From the NCBI RefSeq assembly GCF_032854445.1, contig NC_088300.1, positions 41,694,458-41,758,457 on the forward strand: DNA of 64,000 bases, given 5' to 3'. This stretch comes from Liolophura sinensis (lineage: Eukaryota; Mollusca; Polyplacophora; Chitonida; Chitonidae). The notes under the pieces were generated by a model that made no database searches, was not told the DNA's origin, and saw only the letters and a program-made list of their open reading frames with translations. This document shows positions 1-9,304 of this stretch, piece after piece. The translations under genes were made by a program, and so were the position numbers. How positions within the stretch are numbered: position 1 is the stretch's first letter; each line of letters begins with the position of its first letter.

Positions 1-305
1 TTTTCAGTCTCTTGCAAAGAAAGAAAAGACTTTGAAAAGAATATTCTAAATATTCTTTGATGTGGCGTTCAGCCATAATCATTTATTCATTATAATATTT
101 GGCTCAGCCTAGACTATAGATTAGGTTTGCTCATTATACATTCATCATGGTTCCCGACTGTTGCCAAAACGTTAGGATGCTGTTCACAGACTTACATGTA
201 TGTAGCATGGCCGCAGATCATTCTACCGCAGGACCCAAATAATCTTCAGTTCTTCTTATCACTGCCTATACTTCACTTTTAGCGAGTTTTATCGAATTAG
301 ATTTA

Positions 306-540
306 ATTGTTTATTCCTTTGGTGTTTTACGCCGTACTCAAGAATATTTCACTTATACGACGGCGACTAGCATCATGGTGGGGAGAAATCGAGCAGAGCC
401 TGGGGAAAAGCCATGACCGCTGGCAGACCTTTCCACGTACGGCCGGTGAGGAAGCCAGCATGAGCTGGACTTGAACTCACAGCGACCGCATTGGTGAGAG
501 GCTCCTGAGCGCAGGCGTGTTAACCACCTCGGCCCTTATC
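306..540 (-). mobile_element. tRNA-derived SINE, family A, near full length
   Basis: On the minus strand the element starts with a tRNA-like head: 'ggccgaggtggttaacacg' matches a pol III A box and 'gagttcaagtcc' a B box. A conserved body follows ('ctcatgctggcttcctc', 'tctgctcgatttctcccc'), and it ends in the tail 'gagtacggcgtaaaacacc'. The same family recurs at least seven more times in the window. It is non-coding and would depend on a LINE partner for mobility. It matches my memory of mollusc V-type SINEs, but the exact family name is unverified. Confidence 0.85.
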
Positions 541-1128
541 GAATTAAAGACTGATTTACTAGAAGACCATTACACCAGGCAAAAAGTCTGCCTAAATCAT
601 CTCTTTTTTTATAATGTATAGAATAAATTCTAGAAACCTTTATTTGTTGCTCGCCGTTCTCATATCCAAGACTTTTACGCTTTCTGCTAGCCTAGCATAT
701 AAGGCACAATAAGGGCTTGAAGGGATCTAGCAGTAGCTATGATGTACGATTAAAGAAACCGATTATTTTTTAGATAATATCATTACCCAAGATGTGCTTC
801 TGTTCGAAAAAGCACACACCAAGCAGTACAAAATGACAAAAAGGCTTATTTAACCATGCATGTAATCGAAAAGCTTACGATCAGCAAAAGAGTTTGTGGG
901 AGCTGAGTGCATTATTTAGAATTTGTTCTTACAGCTCTAAAAGGAAGCCAGAAGCATTTGTGTGGTTGTGTGGAAGCTGTTACATTCTCAGAGCAGACTC
1001 GACCAAAAAAAAGCTATGTTCAGACAGAGATTACCTTCTGGCATACAGTGTATGGATGGAAAGCTCCGGTACAATCCCCGGATTCTTGAAGCAGAGACAG
1101 TTGTGTTAGAACGCCTCGACTTGTTGTA

Positions 1129-1182
1129 AGCCCCCTTTGCGGGGATACTCTCTCCCCGCAAGATACTCTCTCCCCGCATGGC
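1129..1182. repeat. Hairpin and short direct repeat 'gatactctctccccgca'
   Basis: The stretch 'tgcgggg-atactct-ctccccgca' is a near-perfect short hairpin, and 'gatactctctccccgca' then repeats once in tandem. It lies at the end of duplication block AE; copy 2 has only 'cttcgggatactcgctgg' at this place, so the expansion is specific to copy 1. Confidence 0.6.
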
Positions 1183-1282
1183 GTCGAATGGAAGCCGACT
1201 AGTTGTTAACCAAAGAGGTCGCGTGTTCAAATCTATTTTTCATTGGCTGTGTGGTTCTGTAAGATGTGAATCATTCGTAAGA

Positions 1283-1445
1283 TGCGACATTCGTATACCA
1301 GCCGTCAGCCAACATTGATTTTCCAGGTCAATGATCGCAAGGCCAATCCCGTAAAACGACGTCTTACACAAACCACCAAAGAACATAGAAAGTATATAAA
1401 GTACGAAATTGGGACCGAATCATTACCAATCTGCCTATATACAGT
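1283..1445 (-). mobile_element. Retroelement 3' tail fragment (RT-tail family)
   Basis: Read on the minus strand this matches the tail that follows the decayed RT copies further right: 'ggtttgtgt', then 'ggccttgcgatcattgacc', then 'ggctgacggctggtatacg', then 'aatgtcgcat'. The closest copy is the other minus-strand fragment at 44,065. No coding sequence survives. Confidence 0.6.
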
Positions 1446-1639
1446 GAAAAAAAAAACCATTCTGTTTTTTGAAGTCTTTCAGAGAAATGGCTTCTGTAAT
1501 CAAACAGCACTGGGTAAGCTTTTACACTTTACCAGACCCTTGCTGCAAAAGTTTATTGCACATGTAGTAGATTACTTGATACATTTACTTGAACAGTTTC
1601 CTGTTCGATTACTGAAGAATTGCTGAGGACTGTTTACGT

Positions 1640-2170
1640 AATAGTTGTGGTGTGTCACACACCCATTACAGGGACAGTGCTCTTAAAACACCAATCATCA
1701 TGTGACAGGGGTAATTTTTTTTATCACACGACTTCCTGTCAACAAATCAAAAAAGTCACAGAATCAACACGGTCGTTTACACAGAATGGGGAATTATACT
1801 TAGTGCCTTGACCTACCCAGAGAGCGCAATAAACTAGTCGATGAAGTCGGAAAAACAAATTTACCGACGAGAATTACTTACTATCCGGTTTTGACATATT
1901 ACCGCCTGTTTCTAACGTTCTATTTCTGAACATTTTGAACGAATGAATGAATCATCATGCTGAAAAGTCATGTCGAAATTTCAGCCATCATGGGTCTCTG
2001 AGCACTTTGAACAGGAAAGGTTACTAGCGGAATGATTATTTTTGAAACTGAAATGATTGTCTGTTGTTCGCGAATATTCTTGTATGATCGACCAAAGATA
2101 TGATCGTTCCATCTATATTTCATGTCAAGTGCATATGATGACAAAAATGAATTTTGTCGAAGGTAATTAT
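1640..2170 (+). repeat. Duplication block B, copy 1
   Basis: Matches 13,000-13,570 in order: 'cggtcgtttacacagaa', 'aatttaccgacgagaattac', 'tctgttgttcgc' and 'ggccaagtca'. It is diverged, with many small indels. Nothing coding is recognised. Confidence 0.5.
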
Positions 2171-2225
2171 CGGCCAAGTCATAATAGCCAACTATATTAA
2201 AAGAAAACTTCTGTTCACAGGTAAA

Positions 2226-2272
2226 TTGATCAATCAATCTATCAATCAATCCGTTAGTCAATCAATCAAACT
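2226..2272 (+). repeat. (TCAA)n microsatellite
   Basis: Imperfect tetranucleotide run 'tcaatcaatctatcaatc' and continuation. Confidence 0.8.
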
Positions 2273-2839
2273 ATTCCCCGCTCTCAATGTTCATGGCGCG
2301 TTGGAGACAATCAATGGTCAACGGCGGACATGGAATGGTATGGTCAATCGTATGTACTTTGGAAACCACATGACTCCCACCAATACGACGAGTAAATTAT
2401 AAGTCACGCGTGCCTGGGGAAGCTTTTCATTTACTTTCCAGGGGTCAGCGATCCCATTTCTTTCCTTCCATAAGACTCATCGCCATGTTATAAGTGAAAA
2501 ATTCTTTTAGGTGACGTTAAGTAACAATCCAAGAAAGTAAATAAATACAATATATACAATATATAACTGTATTATACAAGTTAGTTATAGAGTATAGTTA
2601 TGCAACAGTTCACTTCTACACAACTTCATGTACTACAGCCGTATACGTTGTTGAGCCAATGAAAATAGTGTTAAGAATCAAACCAGTGAATATTGTCGAA
2701 AACATATATGGTGAACGACTGTTATAAACATGTTGAACACCTAATGATATTCTTTAACGACTCGCCAGGACCAAAATTACAGTATCAATAGCGGCGCGGA
2801 ATAAATTGTCCGATTACTGAATACAAGGTTGTGCTACGT

Positions 2840-3125
2840 CAGGCGAAGATCTAATTTAGTCCTGTAGCATGGGTTTATGATATACTAAATGTATAAGTTA
2901 TTTTTGTTACATCGCCAATTTGTTCCTTGCTGGGTGAGCCCGGATTGGAGGACACCATAAAACTGATATATTATTCATCAATCGAAATCAGATTAAGATT
3001 TACGATTACAGAAGCTGATTATCCTTAATTGCGAAAATATTACCAGATCTGAGCTAGTGTTTCGACATGTTTACTTGCAATTACACACACAAGATATTAT
3101 ACGGGATTATAAATGACACAACTTA
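2840..3125 (+). repeat. Duplication block P, copy 1
   Basis: Shares 'gtcaggcgaagatctaattt', 'ccggattggagg', 'acagaagctgattatcctt' and 'gagctagtgtttcgacatg' with 14,330-14,580 and 22,520-22,830. A weaker relative lies inside each AE block (around 600, 10,250 and 20,860), so the unit itself contains an older internal duplication. Non-coding as far as I can see. Confidence 0.6.
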
Positions 3126-3339
3126 TATATGTACGCTGAATTTTATCAAGGTATTTGTTATTATCCTTTATTTCGCTGGCCTCGCGTACTGCGCCCACAA
3201 AATGACACCCGTTTCCAGGTTCTGTGGATGATGAATGAAGACCAGAGCTCTTGGTTCGGTCATTAGACATGATTGGCGGTGACATCTCCAAGTGTCATCG
3301 GTATGATGATATACCGAAGGTTCTCTTGCACTGTGAACA

Positions 3340-3500
3340 CCCAACAATGTAAGCTCAAAGCATGATGTCCGGCTGCTCAGAAGCCGACTTTATGTAAGGA
3401 GGTTGTCAGGTACGATGGTAGGGGTGTGTGTTTCCCTGGTCACCCTAAAGCCAGTGAATATTTGTGAGAACGGCGTTAAATCTCAATCAAATAAATAAAT
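3340..3500 (+). mobile_element. Old SINE remnant shared by all four duplicated units
   Basis: Ends in 'gagaacggcgttaaatctc' plus an 'aataaataaa' run. Matching remnants sit at the same place in the other units (about 11,270-11,450, 15,110-15,315 and 23,215-23,385), so the insertion came before the duplications. The units at 15,120 and 23,246 keep a B-box-like stretch. Confidence 0.55.
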
Positions 3501-4139
3501 TACAAAATGAGCTGCACGTCTGTCAAAGCGGAAAACCAGTTTCGCATATTCGCCACAAGCTTTGGATTCATTTGCCACCTCTGATAATTGTTGTATATGG
3601 TTTTATGCCAAATGTTTTCAGATTAGAAAAGATTAGATTTTTTAGAAGATATATTCAAGAGGTCCGTATGAATGGAAGAAATGCTGCTGAAAGGTTTATT
3701 TATGGTCTCTGGTATTGCTTCCATACAAGATACCTGGCACTAAATATATTCTCCGTCTATCACAATTTTCCAGGTTCTTTGTGATTGTTCATCCTTCACC
3801 ATGGTCTAAAATGTCTACTTAACGGACTTATCAGTGACAACGTGAGTATAGACGAGGAACTCGTACCTTGCCAAGTGAGGCATGTCTAATCATCAGTCAC
3901 GCTGTAAAGACGAGGTACTCCTGGCTTACCCACAGGGGCTAGTCTCTATCACCATCATTAATAAAAGCAGTAACTGATGAGCATATCATACATAATACTA
4001 ATGTAGAGCGACTTGTCGAGGTGTCCAATGAGTTTAAACTAAACTATCCGTGGTGGAGGTGGACAGCCAAATTGAAGCTGCTGATGGATGGTGACAGCGA
4101 CTTTTAAGGACGTCAGATATCGGAGATTGATCGTTACAC

Positions 4140-4500
4140 GTTTTAAGTCATTCTTTTCAGGAATTCTGTCATATACACGTAATTATCCTGGAGATACCCT
4201 ATCGGGGACAGTTGAGTACAGATCTTAGGTGATTCAGATATCCTGTCATGTACACGTAAGGAAAGATCTTAAGTGACTATCCTCAGATATCCTGTCATGT
4301 ACACGTAAGGACAGATCTTAAGTGATTATCCTCAGATATCGTGTCATGTACACGTAAGGACAGATATTAAGTCTTTTCAGGAATCCCGTCATGTACACGT
4401 AAGGAGATCTTAAGTGACTATCTTATAGAGATACCCTATCGGAGACAGGTGAGGACAAGTTATTACCCTCAGATATCCTGTCGGGATCAGGTGAGGAGAA
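4140..4500 (+). repeat. D minisatellite, about 48-50 bp unit, copy 1
   Basis: At least five imperfect repeats of 'cagatatcctgtcatgtaca' followed by 'cgtaaggacagatcttaagt'. The same array, at different copy number, lies at 12,240-12,370, 16,195-16,320 and 24,220-24,460, always just upstream of the G exon remnant. Confidence 0.85.
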
Positions 4501-4627
4501 ATTTTAATGCAAACATCATGACAGATGTTTGCCTAGGTCAAGTAATAGCAAGTAGTTACCCAAATTACCTCATACCCCTGGGTCTGGTAGACCAGGGGTA
4601 CGGCACTTTGAAACCAATGCCCTCGGA

Positions 4628-4885
4628 ATGAGTGTCTCTATCATCAAGCTGTTGTAGTGCTGGCGACTTTATTTGTTGGTAACGCGTTTAGGCAATAAGC
4701 ACAGGTCTTTCTGGTGCAAAGGTAGTTTCTATAGTCAACACTGTATCACGAGCAGTCATTTCACACGTGGACAGCTATTCGATGAAAGCGACCACGGTCG
4801 CAGTAAACTGCTTGGTCAGTTCCACGGAACTCGGTCCGCCTGGTACATGGTAATGCTTATCGATTGTAGTGGACCAGTCTGTGTA
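4628..4885 (+). pseudogene. Remnant of secreted Cys-containing peptide exon (G copy 1)
   Basis: An ATG matching the start of the copy at 16,401 opens a frame that meets a TAG about ten codons in, inside what is the hydrophobic signal region elsewhere. Beyond the stop the same frame reads through RSFWCKG, QHCIT and later cysteines to a good splice donor, gtaagt, near 4,881. Wherever the signal region survives, the peptide shows the 'RSFWC/RSFCC' motif directly after it. I do not recognise the family. The paralogues at 12,450, 16,401 and 24,538 make a real ancestral exon plausible, but no copy here is intact. It could also be a conserved non-coding stretch with chance frames. Confidence 0.35.
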
Positions 4886-4904
4886 AGTAAATATGTACTA
4901 CTTA

Positions 4905-5070
4905 AAAAACGTTTACCTCATCCGACTGGGGAAGCCGGCTAATCCCTCCCATTCGGCTAAGCTATTGCCAGGGGTATATTGTATATTTGGGATGTCAGTA
5001 AATAGCGTCAGTCAGTTCTTGATTTCTCGGTCTAACTTTTCCACCCGAAGATTTCGTTAATTCACAAGGC
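4905..5070 (+). repeat. H segment of the duplicated unit, copy 1
   Basis: 'cgtttacctcatccgactgg' through 'tatatttgggatg' recurs at 16,556-16,680 and 25,322-25,480. In the 16-kb copy it ends at a perfect donor 'ggtaagtag'; here the equivalent site reads 'cagtaaatag'. It may be a second exon of the peptide gene or conserved intron sequence. No common reading frame survives in all three. Confidence 0.4.
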
Positions 5071-5159
5071 GTATGTTCCAATTTAGCCCATAAATATGTC
5101 CCAGGACACGGAATAAAGTGGGTGGGATAAATACCGTATCCCACCTTTCGTCAACAATG

Positions 5160-5260
5160 TTGAGAGAGCTACTTGATTGGCTCACAGAAGTTCATTCAAG
5201 CAATTAGCCAATCAAAAACTACGCACGGACCGGCTACTTTTTTTGACTACGTCATTTTGT
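5160..5260. promoter_or_regulatory. CCAAT/inverted-CCAAT pair with CRE-like site
   Basis: 'gattggct' at about 5,175 and 'agccaatca' at about 5,205 form an inverted CCAAT pair, followed by the CRE-like 'ctacgtcatttt' at about 5,248. This arrangement is typical of animal promoters. It belongs to a stretch (about 5,100-7,140) present in copy 1 only. No start codon or TATA box nearby ties it to a gene, so it is a weak call. Confidence 0.2.
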
Positions 5261-5556
5261 CGTCTGTACATTTGGGACAAAATCATGCTGGAACGACTGA
5301 AAATCTGAGATTCTGTCTCCACAGACAAGGAATATACTAAATATTCTCTACTAAAAACAAGTGAGAGTGTCTGGTGGTAATTATATAGCTGAACTTTCAC
5401 CAGCGTTACCATACACGTGCGCCACTGCAGGTACACTGTAAATAGTAACGATGTAAATTTACAGTAAAATTTGCTGGCAATTTTCGGACCAGCGAATTTT
5501 ACTGTATTTTTACATCACCACAGTAAAGAATTTTGCAAAAACTATCTATTATTCTT

Positions 5557-5645
5557 TCTGAGGGTTTCGAACCAGCGACCTCAGAGTCAGACCCAAACCC
5601 TCACCAATACATGTCCACCGTCTATTCCACTCGACCAACAGGCCC
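5557..5645 (-). other. tRNA-like sequence in left arm of foldback element
   Basis: Read on the minus strand, 'tggtcgagtgg' fits an A box and 'ggttcgaaacc' is a perfect B box, about 60 nt apart, as expected for a pol III internal promoter. The flanks do not form a convincing acceptor stem, so this is a tRNA-derived or tRNA-like sequence rather than a functional tRNA gene. Confidence 0.6.
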
Positions 5646-5888
5646 TCCACAAATATAGACGATAGCTGACCGGCACAGTTTACAGCGAACATGCATTACC
5701 CCTCTGATGATCACAAATAACGCCACTCCCTTAGGTGAATATATCAGATATATACAGATATCAGACATAGACAGATATATATTGTCTGATATACTCACCT
5801 AAGAGAGTGGCGTCAGTTGTGATCATCAGAGGGGTAATGCAAGTTCGCTGTAAAGTGTATCGGTCAGCTACCTTCTATGTTTGTGGAA

Positions 5889-5973
5889 GGCCTGTTGGTC
5901 GAGTGGTCTAGACGGTTGACATGCATTACTGACGAGGCTTTGGCTTCTGACACTGAGATCGCTGTTTTTTTTA
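5889..5973 (+). other. tRNA-like sequence in right arm of foldback element
   Basis: Mirror image of the left-arm copy. The A box 'tggtcgagtgg' is kept, but the B box is lost: after 'gagatcgctg' the sequence runs into a stretch of eight T. Only the left arm therefore retains both internal promoter boxes. Confidence 0.55.
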
Positions 5974-6187
5974 ACTGTAAATTTACATCTGTGGTTTTCA
6001 TAAAATTCTTTACTGTGGTGATGTAGAAATAGAAATTTACAATAAAATTTGCTGGCTATTTTCGGACCAGCGAATTTTACTGTAAATTTACATCGGTACT
6101 ATTTACAGTGTACAATACTCATAAACATACAACGTACGGGAAATTGTCTACTATACTATTTTGCCTTAAATACGTCCAAAATTTTAG

Positions 6188-6478
6188 CGATCACAATGTA
6201 CCCCCAACACAAATCATGCAAATAACTGGAACAAAAACGTACAGTCTGTCAACAATGATAGCTCACTTTCGGAAAGCCAGCACCGCGAAATATCCAACAT
6301 TCTCAGCTCTAATGACAGTTGCTCCCACCCTCGTCCGTTTACTGCAGCAAACAACACTGATCAAAATTTTGCCTGTACTAGTTCAACTTCATGCACTGAA
6401 CACAGGTCAAGTGCACCAATCTTCGGGGAGCCGATCTCTGGTGGAGTCTTCAGCATCTCGTATCCACCACCACAATAA
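6188..6478 (+). other. Possible terminal coding exon, Ser/Asn/Thr-rich
   Basis: A frame of 96 codons without a start runs from an AG at 6,186-6,187 (after 'ccaaaattttag') to a TAA at 6,476. The predicted peptide is rich in Ser, Asn and Thr and ends in ISYPPPQ, which resembles a disordered C-terminus of a regulatory protein. Against it, two other frames are open across the same region for about 150 codons, the polypyrimidine tract is poor, and no upstream exon is recognised. It lies in the 2-kb stretch unique to unit copy 1. It may be a fragment of a captured or broken gene, or chance. Confidence 0.2.
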
Positions 6479-6479
6479 A

Positions 6480-7140
6480 AACGACGAATATCCATGCGCT
6501 AAAATACTGTCGTCTCAGGGTAATCCAGTGCTCACAATTACCGAAGAAATGTAGATCGTAGCCATATATGCATTGGAAATGATGTTCTTTGTCAGTACGT
6601 GTAGGCGCATAAAATATCAACCGCGCGCTCAAACACTTGCACGTGCTGCCGGCCTCCTGACTGTTTTTCCCGCGACTTTTCAGTCTTTCCTTGACGGACA
6701 AGTTCGTAAACTGTTTAAAAACAATTGTTTGCTGCTGTGTTTTAATGTGTATAGATGGTAAAGGCCATTCTGTGTTGAACTCCTTAGTGTGGTGCATATT
6801 TGATCTTGGGTATAAATGTTGTGTTTTGGTCAGAGGACGAATGACTGACATACTTAAATTCCTCCGCACTGCTTCGTGTGCTTGTGTAAGCAGAGAATCA
6901 AGACAAAACATTCGCACTGATTTGAGGCATAATTTTGTACTTTTTTTTCAATTTTCCTTTTATGGGATAACCGGTATCTCGAGCTCGTGACCCTGTAGTA
7001 TCAAATTTATTAAACTCCAGTCAAAAATTTCTTTTGTTTTTCACCAGAGGTTCGAAACAAACGAAATTTTTAACTCTCGTTTTATACATTTCGTGCTACT
7101 CGTTGGAGATCCTCTATTTATCGTCTTAGACGAAATTAGT
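6480..7140. other. Unassigned sequence unique to unit copy 1
   Basis: Rest of the inserted stretch with no match in the other duplicated units. A long minus-strand open frame (6,450-6,917) shows no recognisable domain. I see no repeat or RNA gene. Confidence 0.4.
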
Positions 7141-8440
7141 TTGTGTGTTGTCATTTCTGACGTTTTTTGACTGCTAAAAATCTTGTGAATTCTTTAAATA
7201 ATCCTTTAGAGAGAGGATTGACAGATATCTATTGACTTCCCAGCTCCCGTTATTTGAACTGTCTGTTTTTGGTGTTATCTTATTTTAATCTGCTACGATG
7301 TCTTATGTCTGTATGTCTTAAATTCTAGTTCTCAACAGCTCGCCCATGACTTGAAACGATATTTCATAAAAGCTGCCATCAACGGCGCGTCGATAACGCG
7401 ACATTTTGGTGTGGGGTTATTGAATGAATGAGTGAATGAATGAATCTGGCAATATTACATGATATCGTGGCAATGGAGTTACTGAAGTTAAGAATCTAAT
7501 TATGATCGCAAGGTATGTCAATATATATGTTGAGAATGATATTAAACGTACACTTAACGTCGTTTAACCGGTATAGCTGCTCAGTTAAGAGTTCACAGCT
7601 ATACCTTCATTTATAACTATGCAGCCAAACACTACAAAATTTCCTATGATATTCACTTTCATTTATTTCGATCCTGTTTAATCCCGAATAACTGTTCAAT
7701 GAAATCATTGACCCCCCAGCGGGCCCTATGAATTATAGTCAAGTTGAGGAACATTGACATTTGTATTATACCAAAAATATTATTATAAAATAATTCGACT
7801 TGAATAGTTACCATGAATAGTTTTATCTTTCTGACACATTTTTGTCTATTATTACGATGGATTATGCGGAGACGTCCGGCTCTTTACTATTAGTTTTATT
7901 TTCTGGAGAACCTGTAGCCATTCCATCAACGCAGGTTTCATGATCTGTAGAGGAGTTCATTTATTCAATTAAACCAGTGGAGTCTTGTTCAGCTAAGGTC
8001 ATTTAGGAATAAATAGCTGATTACTGTTTTCTACAAATACTGTAATGTCAGTAGTTGTCCATATTTTTATCGCAATCAGTTTTATTTACGTGGTTATTAA
8101 GACATCTGTCGTTGATCTCGGAGCTTCCACTGATTAAATTAAAACCTGCTTCTATGAATGGGATAGGCCTTGTCCAAAATTCTACCACATAACCACTAAC
8201 CTCGAGGAGAGAGTGAACTGTCGTTATTGATATCAACATTCTGAATTTATTTGTAGAGTTCTGGTCAAATGTGAACGCTAGTGGTCCTGGGTTTCAATGC
8301 CAATGCCGTGACACTGTAAGAAAGCTGTAAATCATCAGCGACTGTTGGAAGGGCCTGTCCAATTTAGATCAGGTAGAGAACAGCATGTGGCAGAACTGTG
8401 ATGTAGGTAAGATACTCCGAAAAACTGAGATGGTCCTGTT
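7140..8440 (+). repeat. Duplication block I-J-K, copy 1
   Basis: Landmarks: 'cctgtttaatcccg', 'gaattatagtcaagttgag', 'ttatgcggagacgtc' and 'atcatcagcgactgttgg'. Same order at 16,740-18,160 and 25,490-27,090. No coding sequence is recognised on either strand. Confidence 0.7.
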
Positions 8441-9300
8441 CATTAAAGAAAAATATTTTTTTTACATGGAAGAGGTCACTAAAACGTTAAGAGCTTGGTG
8501 TTCATTCCTTTATGTGGTTTCACTTACATGACGAAGGGCAGGTTTAACGTTGGAGAAAATCTGGCATGGCCGGAGTAAAACCACAGCCTCGCGGCAGGTA
8601 TTAGGCCTCTACGTGGAAAACCCTCCGACATAAAGCTGTAGTTGTAGCATACAGAGACTAGAAGACTGAAACCTGCGATCTCATGGATTGAGAGCAAAAC
8701 TTTAGCTGATTGAGGGAACAAACTATCCCCAATAGCTGTGTAAGAAATAAGGCAAGTGAAATGTACATGCTTTGTGCGATTTGTGTTCAGTATTGACTGA
8801 AAACAGGCATTTTCTTGCCAGCTGTAAATAACGCTGGAGGTCGTCAAATGTCAGTGTAATTTACAGCAATTGGCCTTGACACGAAAAGCGTGACAATACT
8901 GGACACCTGCAAATTAAGATACTGGACCAGTTACTATGGTAATTAAGGTGAACTGTGTTTCTTAAACTAAGACGATGGTAAATCTCTCTGTCTGACAGAA
9001 AGCATGTCTCTGTCTCCAAGGAAATAGGCTTCTGTTATCAGACTACTGAAGCTTCACTAAGGACAAGACAAGTCTGTATTCTTTATTCCACGACTGATGC
9101 GTCGTACCTTTCCCTGTAAAGATGTAACCATAAAACATATTGCAAATGATTTCTTTTATAAGCTGCACGTGACAGGGACTATTTCTTACTAAAATATCAT
9201 GCGGTTTAAACTGTGAATTTTCCTGAACTGAGTAGTGATACTTTTCTGTCTGTAAATAACGTTGGAGGTCGTCAAATGTCATTGTAATTTACAGCGACTG
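8440..9300 (+). repeat. Duplication block L, copy 1
   Basis: Matches 19,600-20,160: 'actaaaacgttaagagctt', 'atttgtgttcagtattgac', 'ggaccagttactatggtaat' and 'ccacgactgatgcgtcg'. The third unit ends before this block, which marks the right border of the array. Confidence 0.65.
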
Positions 9301-9304
9301 GCTT
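8818..9304 (+). repeat. 57-bp direct repeat pair, 427 bp apart
   Basis: 'agctgtaaataacgctgg' through 'gtaatttacagc' at 8,818-8,877 recurs at 9,245-9,304 with few changes. Each copy also folds as a hairpin through 'ctgtaaat'/'atttacag'. This fits a local duplication inside block L of copy 1. Confidence 0.7.

Larger units (their letters stand above)
1..1240 (+). repeat. Segmental-duplication block AE, copy 1
   Basis: This is the first of three copies (others at 9,305 and 20,450). Shared landmarks are 'actatagattaggtt', 'cagacttacatgta' followed by 'agcatggccgcagat', 'ataatgtatagaataaattc', and 'ggtacaatccc' followed by 'gaagcagaga'. This copy lacks about 152 bp that copies 2 and 3 carry just before 'ttgaagcagag' (junction near 1,083). 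A minus-strand SINE interrupts it at 306-540. Short open frames here are not conserved between copies, so I call no gene. Confidence 0.75.
3200..5080 (+). repeat. Duplication block C-F-D-G-H, copy 1
   Basis: First of four copies. Order: C ('acccgtttccaggttctgtg'); an old SINE remnant ending near 3,500 in 'aacggcgttaaatctcaatc'; F ('cgtatagacgaggaactcg'-type text); the D minisatellite; the G peptide-exon remnant; and H, which follows 'aaaaaacgtttacctcatcc'. The other copies start at 11,130, 14,640 and 22,890. Confidence 0.75.
5431..6113. mobile_element. 683-bp palindromic foldback element
   Basis: The ends are a perfect inverted repeat, 'gtacactgtaaatagta' at 5,431 and its complement ending at 6,113. 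The two halves remain complementary almost throughout: arms of about 320 bp with a central spacer of about 40-50 bp around 5,772. Examples are 'gcattacccctctgatgatc' (left) against 'gatcatcagaggggtaatgc' (right) and 'cactcgaccaacaggcc' against 'ggcctgttggtcgagtgg'. Each arm end holds a smaller nested palindrome ('acagtaaaatttgctgg' with 'ccagcgaattttactgt'). There is no coding sequence. It is absent from the other duplicated units, so it inserted after duplication. Confidence 0.9.

Noticed and set aside
6108-6917. Two long overlapping frames (148 codons +, 155 codons -)
   Set aside because: No domain on either strand, mutually overlapping and not present in the sister units. Only the 6,188-6,478 frame was kept, as a weak candidate.
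8524-8847. 107-codon minus-strand frame
   Set aside because: Falls in duplicated block L and is not open in the sister copy at 19.7 kb as far as I can follow it. No domain.
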